NCBI GenBank assembly: GCA_944320765.1
Contig: CALUIS010000009.1
Coordinates: 1 to 64,000 of the forward strand
Origin: an uncultured Paraprevotella sp.
GTDB taxonomy: Bacteria; Bacteroidota; Bacteroidia; Bacteroidales; Bacteroidaceae
DNA: 64,000 nt
Direction of reading: 5' to 3'
Positions 59,350 to 64,000 of this stretch are shown here, in pieces. Each line of letters begins with the position of its first letter. Positions within the stretch are counted from its first letter, which is position 1. The position numbers were made by a program, and so were the translations under genes. Below the pieces are notes generated by a model, which was not told where the DNA came from, did not search any database, and saw only the letters and a list, made by a program, of their open reading frames with translations.

Positions 59350-61869
59350 TCAATCCTTGTCGTCGAAGCTGTCTTCCCGTATGTAGTGCTTCGTGGACTT
59401 CCCGCCACTCTTATGACGATGCATGTCGGAAGAGGGCGCTTCACCATAATGACCGTAACTACCGTATGCACCATACGTCCCGTACGAGCCGTAGCGCCCG
59501 TAGCGCCCGTACTGGCCGTAACCGTAATAATAGCCGTACTTGCGCTGGCTCAGGTCCACGCCGTTCAGCACCAGGTTCATCTTAGGCAGCTTGCCTTCGG
59601 CCTTAATCTCATTAATCAGCTTGAAATTACTCTTAAGCGAATAGTCGCAACGGCACACCACCAAAGTGGCATTGGCCAAACGGCCCAGCAACAAAGTGTC
59701 GCTCACCAGCCCCAACGGCGGCGTGTCGACAATCACCATGTCGTACCACTGGCGGAAACGCGTGAAAGCGTCGTCCAGCCTCTCGGACGTGATCAGCTCT
59801 CCCGGATTGGGCGGTATCAGGCCCGCCGGCAGCACGTCGAGGTTCTTATGGATGCCGGAGTTGAAAATCTGCTCGCGGAGGAAATCGTCCGAATTGTCCT
59901 CCTCTGCCAGATAGGTGGTCAGGCCGTGCGACCCCGACGTCAGGCCGAAAAGCTTCGCCAGACGGGGCTTGCGGATGTCCAGCCCCACCACCAGCACCTT
60001 CCAGCCCATCAGGGCCATGCTCATGGCCAGGTTGGTGGAGACGAAAGTCTTGCCCTCTCCCGGTATCGCGGAAGTGCAAATCAGGACTTTCTCGCTCCGC
60101 TTCATGATGAAGCCCAAGTTGGTGCGCAAGGAGCGGAAGGTTTCCTCCATCATGTCGTTGGTGTTCTCGCGCACCACGATGGCCCGCCGCCCGTCCTTCA
60201 GCCCGGAGGCCACAAAGATGTCGGCCAGCACCGGGATGTCGGTCAGCTTCTCTATGTCGTTGCGCCCCTCGATGCGGTAGCGCATCTTGTCCCTCACGTA
60301 AATCAGCCCGCCGGGAATGGCCACTCCCATCACCAGCGCGATGAGGGCCACCAGCTTCTTCCTGGGCGACACGGGGCGTATGGTGCTCTCCGGCGCGTCG
60401 ATGACCTGCGCCTTGTCCACCGTGGAAGCCAGCGAAATGGCGTTCTCCTCCCGCTTCTGCAACAGGATCTGGTAGAGCGTGGCCTTGACGGATTGCTGCC
60501 GGCCGATGTCGGTCAGCACACGCTCCTGCGTGGGGGCGTTGGACAAGCGTCCCGTAAAGAGTTCATATTGCTCGTCGATGTTGCGCTTGCGCACACGGAG
60601 GTTGTCGTACACCGTAGCCAAGGAATGGCGGATACCCGGATAGAGCGAAGAAATGGCGTTGGTGGCCGCCACGACCACCGGAGAAGATTCCGGCACGGTC
60701 TTCAGCAGGCGGTTGCGGTCCACCACCTTGGCGTTATATTCGGCAATCAGGCTGTTCAAGCCCTCGTCCGTCAGTCCGAGATTGGCGGGAATCACCTGCA
60801 TGTAGTTGGCCGGGTTATCCACGTATTCTTTCAACGACTTGACCAACAGCATCTGCGTCTGCAGCCCCACCTGCTGGGTCTGGTACGTCTCAATGCCCTT
60901 ATAAGCCGCCTCGGCGTCCGCCGTCAGGTTGACCAGCTGGTTCTGGCGTTTATAGGTCTCCAGGTCCGACTCTGTGTCGCCCAGCTCGGCATCGATAATC
61001 TGGATGCGGCGGTTGACGAAAGCCTCCGTCTTGAGCGCCACCTCGTTCTTCACCTCGTTGGCGTCCTCATTGTAGACCCGGATCAGCTCGTTCAGGTAAT
61101 CTTCCGCACGGCGCGTGTGCGTGTCGTTGATGGCCAGACGGGCTATGGTGGTCATCTTGCTGATCGGCTCGATGCTCATGGCCCCCATGAACGCGTCCGC
61201 CATCCAGGACGGATGGTAGATGTAAATCTTCAGGTCGCGGTCGTCAAAGACACACGTGGTGTCGGGGTTCTGGCGCAGGGACACCCATCCGGAAGGCGTG
61301 TTCACCCTCACCGGCAACGACTTGACGTCGGCCTCGAACTTCTCCTCCAAGGCCTCGCCCTCGATGTGGTACCCTCCTCCGTCCACCGGCGTGAGCTTCA
61401 GGTAGACCGGCATGGACAAGGTATCCAAATAAACCTTGGACATATCAGCCACGACCGGCGACGTGCGGTAAAGCTCCTCGTCGCGCACCACGCCGTCGAA
61501 CGCATAACGGGTGTACAGTTTCAGGTTGGTGACCGCCCGCCGGGCCAACGTCTTGCTGCTCAGGATTTCCACCTCGTTGTCGAAACCGTTGCTGTTCGTC
61601 ACGAATCCCAGCTGCGTGAAGTCCGCCAGCCCTCCTCCCCGCATACGGGCATAAGGGTCGTCTTCCTTGATGAGGACCTCGGCCCACGTGGTATAGACGG
61701 GCGACTTGTATCTTAAATATAAAAAGGCAAGGACCAGGCAAGCGAAGACGGAAATGGCGAACCAATGCCAGTGCAGGATCACCGCATCCAGAATCTCCTT
61801 GTAATTGATGCCGGACTCCTGCTCTTCCGCTCCCTGTTCAGTCTGGTAAGTCTTGTTGGACGTGTTCAT
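59350..61869 (-). CDS. Wzc-type polysaccharide copolymerase/tyrosine autokinase
   Basis: An 839-residue inner-membrane protein. A Wzz domain with two membrane spans (HWFAISVFACLVLAFLYLRY near the start; LVALIALVMGVAIPGGLIYV near residue 510) encloses a periplasmic coiled region with a Bacteroidetes GNVR-like segment. The cytoplasmic BY-kinase has Walker A SAIPGEGKTFVSTN near residue 600, Walker A' VVGLDIRKPRL and Walker B VIVDTPPLGL. The C-terminus is a tyrosine cluster (YGYYYGYGQYGRYGRYG) for autophosphorylation. ATG 61869 is preferred as it follows a clear promoter. It regulates chain length and export with the Wza-like lipoprotein. Confidence 0.95.
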   Translation of the reverse strand: MNTSNKTYQTEQGAEEQESGINYKEILDAVILHWHWFAISVFACLVLAFLYLRYKSPVYTTWAEVLIKEDDPYARMRGGGLADFTQLGFVTNSNGFDNEVEILSSKTLARRAVTNLKLYTRYAFDGVVRDEELYRTSPVVADMSKVYLDTLSMPVYLKLTPVDGGGYHIEGEALEEKFEADVKSLPVRVNTPSGWVSLRQNPDTTCVFDDRDLKIYIYHPSWMADAFMGAMSIEPISKMTTIARLAINDTHTRRAEDYLNELIRVYNEDANEVKNEVALKTEAFVNRRIQIIDAELGDTESDLETYKRQNQLVNLTADAEAAYKGIETYQTQQVGLQTQMLLVKSLKEYVDNPANYMQVIPANLGLTDEGLNSLIAEYNAKVVDRNRLLKTVPESSPVVVAATNAISSLYPGIRHSLATVYDNLRVRKRNIDEQYELFTGRLSNAPTQERVLTDIGRQQSVKATLYQILLQKREENAISLASTVDKAQVIDAPESTIRPVSPRKKLVALIALVMGVAIPGGLIYVRDKMRYRIEGRNDIEKLTDIPVLADIFVASGLKDGRRAIVVRENTNDMMEETFRSLRTNLGFIMKRSEKVLICTSAIPGEGKTFVSTNLAMSMALMGWKVLVVGLDIRKPRLAKLFGLTSGSHGLTTYLAEEDNSDDFLREQIFNSGIHKNLDVLPAGLIPPNPGELITSERLDDAFTRFRQWYDMVIVDTPPLGLVSDTLLLGRLANATLVVCRCDYSLKSNFKLINEIKAEGKLPKMNLVLNGVDLSQRKYGYYYGYGQYGRYGRYGSYGTYGAYGSYGHYGEAPSSDMHRHKSGGKSTKHYIREDSFDDKD

Positions 61870-61897
61870 AAGTTCTATAATTATCCGATTCAAACTG

Positions 61898-61928
61898 CAA
61901 AGTTAGAAATGTTTTACATACGCGCCAA
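61898..61928 (-). promoter_or_regulatory. Promoter of the Wzc-like gene
   Basis: On the minus strand TTTG (61925-61928) and TAACTTTG (61898-61905) are 19 bp apart, an excellent -33/-7 pair, ending 29 nt upstream of the ATG at 61869. Confidence 0.75.
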
Positions 61929-62075
61929 ACAAAAGCCGCATTTTGTTCGCCGTCCAAACCATTTTTAGGAATTGAACCGTTATGAACATCTTTTTCTGGG
62001 CGGTCTCCCTTGCGCATTCCAATAAAAATATATACATTCGCATCCACGTAACCATACTTTACAAGAAAAACAGAC

Positions 62076-63485
62076 ATGAAGATCAAGAACCTGGAAGAAT
62101 CCGGCATCGTCAAGGCGGCCGTCACCTGCAACGACATCATCCTGTTCCTCGTCAGCTATTGGACGGCTTTCGCCCTGACCCACGGATTCGCGGCAGCCTG
62201 CGAATTCCCCTACACGCTGAAAGTGAAACTGCTTATCGGCGCGCTATCCATCTTCCCCACCTTATACATCGCACCGCCGATATTCATGAAACGTCTGGTG
62301 CAAGGCGACAACATCCTGGAACGCGCCATCTACACCGTCTGCCTGCAGACCTTGTTCATGCTGGCCATTTTGGGACTGCTGCGATACATGGACATCAGCG
62401 GCAAGGAACTGGTGGCGGGCGCCTCGATGTTCTTCCTCCTCCTGTACGGGGAACGGAGCCTGGCACACCACCTGCTGAAATACAACCGTGCGAAAGGACG
62501 CAACTTGAGATATGTGGTGCTGGTGGGGCATCCCTGGAACCTGGCGGACATCTACCATACGCTCAACGACCACTCCCTCGGATTCAAAATCATGGGAATC
62601 TTCACCCGGAAAGAAATTCCGGAAGAGATGCAAGGGCTGAAAAAGCTGGGCGACCGGAAAGCCGTGATGGACTACCTGCGCCGGCATCCTGAAGTGAGCG
62701 ACCTCTACATGGTGCCGGACACGGACTACACCGTGGAAACAGAAGAAATCTTCCGCTACTGCGAGGACCACATGATACGCTTCTACGCCCTGCCCGTCTT
62801 TCTGGAGTTCCTGACCAAGCGGATGGAACTGTCCCACCTGGGAAGCACCATGCTCCTGAGCGTGCGCACCGAACCGCTGCAGGACCCGGTGAACCGCGCC
62901 ATAAAAAGAACGTTCGACCTGGTGGTATCCGGTGTCTTCCTGCTCACCGTGTTCCCCGTCATCTTTATCATAGCGGGCATCATCATCAAGACCCAAAGCC
63001 CGGGACCGATTTTCTTCCGGCAGAAACGCACCGGGCTGGACGGAAAGGAATTCTATTGCCTGAAGTTCCGAAGCATGCACGTGAACAAGGATGCCGACCG
63101 GATACAAGCCACGAAGGACGACCCCCGCAAGTTCAAGTTCGGCGACCTGATGCGCAAGACGAACATCGACGAGTTCCCGCAGTTCATCAATGTGTTCAAG
63201 GGCGAAATGAGCCTCGTGGGCCCGCGCCCGCACATGCTGCTCCACACCCAAGAGTATTCCCGCCTGATCCGCCGCTACATGGTGCGCCACCTGGTGAAGC
63301 CCGGCATCACAGGCTGGGCACAAGTGCAAGGATTCCGCGGGGAGACCAAGACGCTGGAACAGATGGAGAACCGCGTGAAGGCCGACATCTGGTATGTGGA
63401 GAACTGGCGGTTCAGCCTGGACCTGCGCATCATGTGGCGCACGGTGATGAACATGCTCCGGCACAACGAGGAGAACGCATATTAA
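62076..63485 (+). CDS. Undecaprenyl-phosphate sugar phosphotransferase (WcaJ-like)
   Basis: A 469-residue inner-membrane polyprenol-phosphate hexose-1-phosphate transferase that starts repeat-unit synthesis on undecaprenyl phosphate. Four N-terminal membrane segments (to about residue 145) and a CoA-binding-like domain precede the catalytic part: [67 protein letters not shown] and [15 protein letters not shown]. This is the bacterial sugar transferase signature. It is divergent from the Wzc-like gene and 20 nt upstream of rfbA. The first sugar is likely glucose or galactose, by family analogy. Confidence 0.94.
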   Translation: MKIKNLEESGIVKAAVTCNDIILFLVSYWTAFALTHGFAAACEFPYTLKVKLLIGALSIFPTLYIAPPIFMKRLVQGDNILERAIYTVCLQTLFMLAILGLLRYMDISGKELVAGASMFFLLLYGERSLAHHLLKYNRAKGRNLRYVVLVGHPWNLADIYHTLNDHSLGFKIMGIFTRKEIPEEMQGLKKLGDRKAVMDYLRRHPEVSDLYMVPDTDYTVETEEIFRYCEDHMIRFYALPVFLEFLTKRMELSHLGSTMLLSVRTEPLQDPVNRAIKRTFDLVVSGVFLLTVFPVIFIIAGIIIKTQSPGPIFFRQKRTGLDGKEFYCLKFRSMHVNKDADRIQATKDDPRKFKFGDLMRKTNIDEFPQFINVFKGEMSLVGPRPHMLLHTQEYSRLIRRYMVRHLVKPGITGWAQVQGFRGETKTLEQMENRVKADIWYVENWRFSLDLRIMWRTVMNMLRHNEENAY

Positions 63486-63505
63486 CCCTATACATTATTA
63501 TATAT

Positions 63506-64000
63506 ATGAAAGGTATCGTATTGGCCGGAGGGTCGGGCACACGCCTCTACCCCATCACCAAAGGAGTGAGCAAGCAACTGCTGCCCATCTTCGACAAGCC
63601 CATGATTTATTACCCCGTGTCGGTGCTGATGCTGGCCGGCATCCGCGACATCCTCATCATCTCCACCCCGCACGACCTGCCCGGTTTCCGGCGGCTGCTG
63701 GGCGACGGGAGCGACTTCGGCGTGCGCTTCGAATACGCCGAACAGCCCTCGCCCGACGGGCTGGCACAGGCCTTCATCATCGGCAAGGAATTCATCGGCA
63801 ATGACAGCGTGTGCCTCGTGCTGGGCGACAACATCTTCCACGGCGCGGGCTTCACCGGCCTGCTGCGGGAGGCCGTCCGCAACGCCGAACAAGACGGGAA
63901 CGCCACGGTGTTCGGCTATTGGGTGAACGACCCCGAACGCTACGGCGTGGCCGAATTCGACAAGGAAGGCAACTGCCTCAGCATCGAGGAGAAACCGGCC
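63506..64000 (+). CDS. rfbA: Glucose-1-phosphate thymidylyltransferase, 5' part
   Basis: The first 165 codons run off the window end without a stop. The N-terminus [20 protein letters not shown] carries the nucleotide-binding loop; [35 protein letters not shown] and the start of the EEKP motif follow. It makes dTDP-glucose, the substrate of RfbB (39346-40485). It follows the WcaJ-like gene by 20 nt, so the two are probably cotranscribed. The complete protein should be about 290 residues. Confidence 0.96.
   Translation, partial: MKGIVLAGGSGTRLYPITKGVSKQLLPIFDKPMIYYPVSVLMLAGIRDILIISTPHDLPGFRRLLGDGSDFGVRFEYAEQPSPDGLAQAFIIGKEFIGNDSVCLVLGDNIFHGAGFTGLLREAVRNAEQDGNATVFGYWVNDPERYGVAEFDKEGNCLSIEEKPA

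Noticed and set aside
59305..61716. 803-codon plus-strand frame
   Set aside because: Shadow of the Wzc-like kinase gene; no start signal or domain.

Overview
The window comes from a Bacteroidales bacterium (Bacteroides/Phocaeicola-like) with an unusually G+C-rich core genome. The evidence is many TAnnTTTG-type -7 promoter elements, a Bacteroides-style rhamnose operon, the VapE/DUF4248/HU/'structural protein P5'/smalltalk cassette genes, a bifunctional Fkp, a DUF5686 outer-membrane protein and secreted proteins with an 'INGVRV...GIYI' C-terminal tail. I saw no rRNA, tRNA or CRISPR array.

Layout. 1-6.1 kb: complete L-rhamnose catabolic operon (rhaB-rhaA-rhaT-rhaD-rhaM, minus strand) with a divergent AraC activator. 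6.1-10.3 kb: tandem GH43 protein and a TonB-dependent receptor. 10.4-22.3 kb: accessory island. It holds a tyrosine recombinase, a 173-bp promoter segment between near-perfect 21-bp inverted repeats, and a three-gene operon (PLD-SNF2 helicase, Eco57I-type DNA methyltransferase, DprA-like protein). It also holds two convergent A+T-rich unknown genes, a zeta-type toxin-antitoxin pair and the remains of a type III restriction enzyme. 22.3-25.7 kb: VapE-like protein with a 10-bp-phased repeat array, then a NifU-like scaffold plus GGGtGRT pair. 25.7-38.7 kb: housekeeping and surface genes (SpoU methylase, Zn-alcohol dehydrogenase, flavin reductase, SSS symporter, a PurF-like protein lacking the catalytic Cys, DUF5686, GH43, secreted proteins). 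38.7-49.2 kb: nucleotide-sugar genes (rfbC, rfbB; manA, export lipoprotein, gmd, fcl, fkp). 49.4-50.8 kb: DUF4248-HU-P5-smalltalk cassette. 50.9-58.5 kb: two giant paralogous secreted proteins. 58.8-64 kb: HAD phosphatase, Wzc-type tyrosine kinase, WcaJ-type initiating transferase and the start of rfbA.

How the genes work together. The right half is an exopolysaccharide locus making dTDP-rhamnose precursors and GDP-mannose/GDP-fucose, with priming (WcaJ-like) and export (Wza/Wzc-like) functions. The left end takes up and breaks down rhamnose, so rhamnose metabolism appears in both directions.

The most interesting region is 10.4-20.7 kb. A tyrosine recombinase lies directly beside a promoter flanked by inverted repeats, and that promoter reads into a helicase/methyltransferase/DprA-like operon. 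I infer a phase-variable (ON/OFF invertible) restriction-like defence system. It matches neither complete DISARM nor BREX as I know them. The methyltransferase carries a sharply A+T-rich insert where a target-recognition domain would be, which suggests exchange of specificity. All functional statements rest on reading the sequence; no database search was run.
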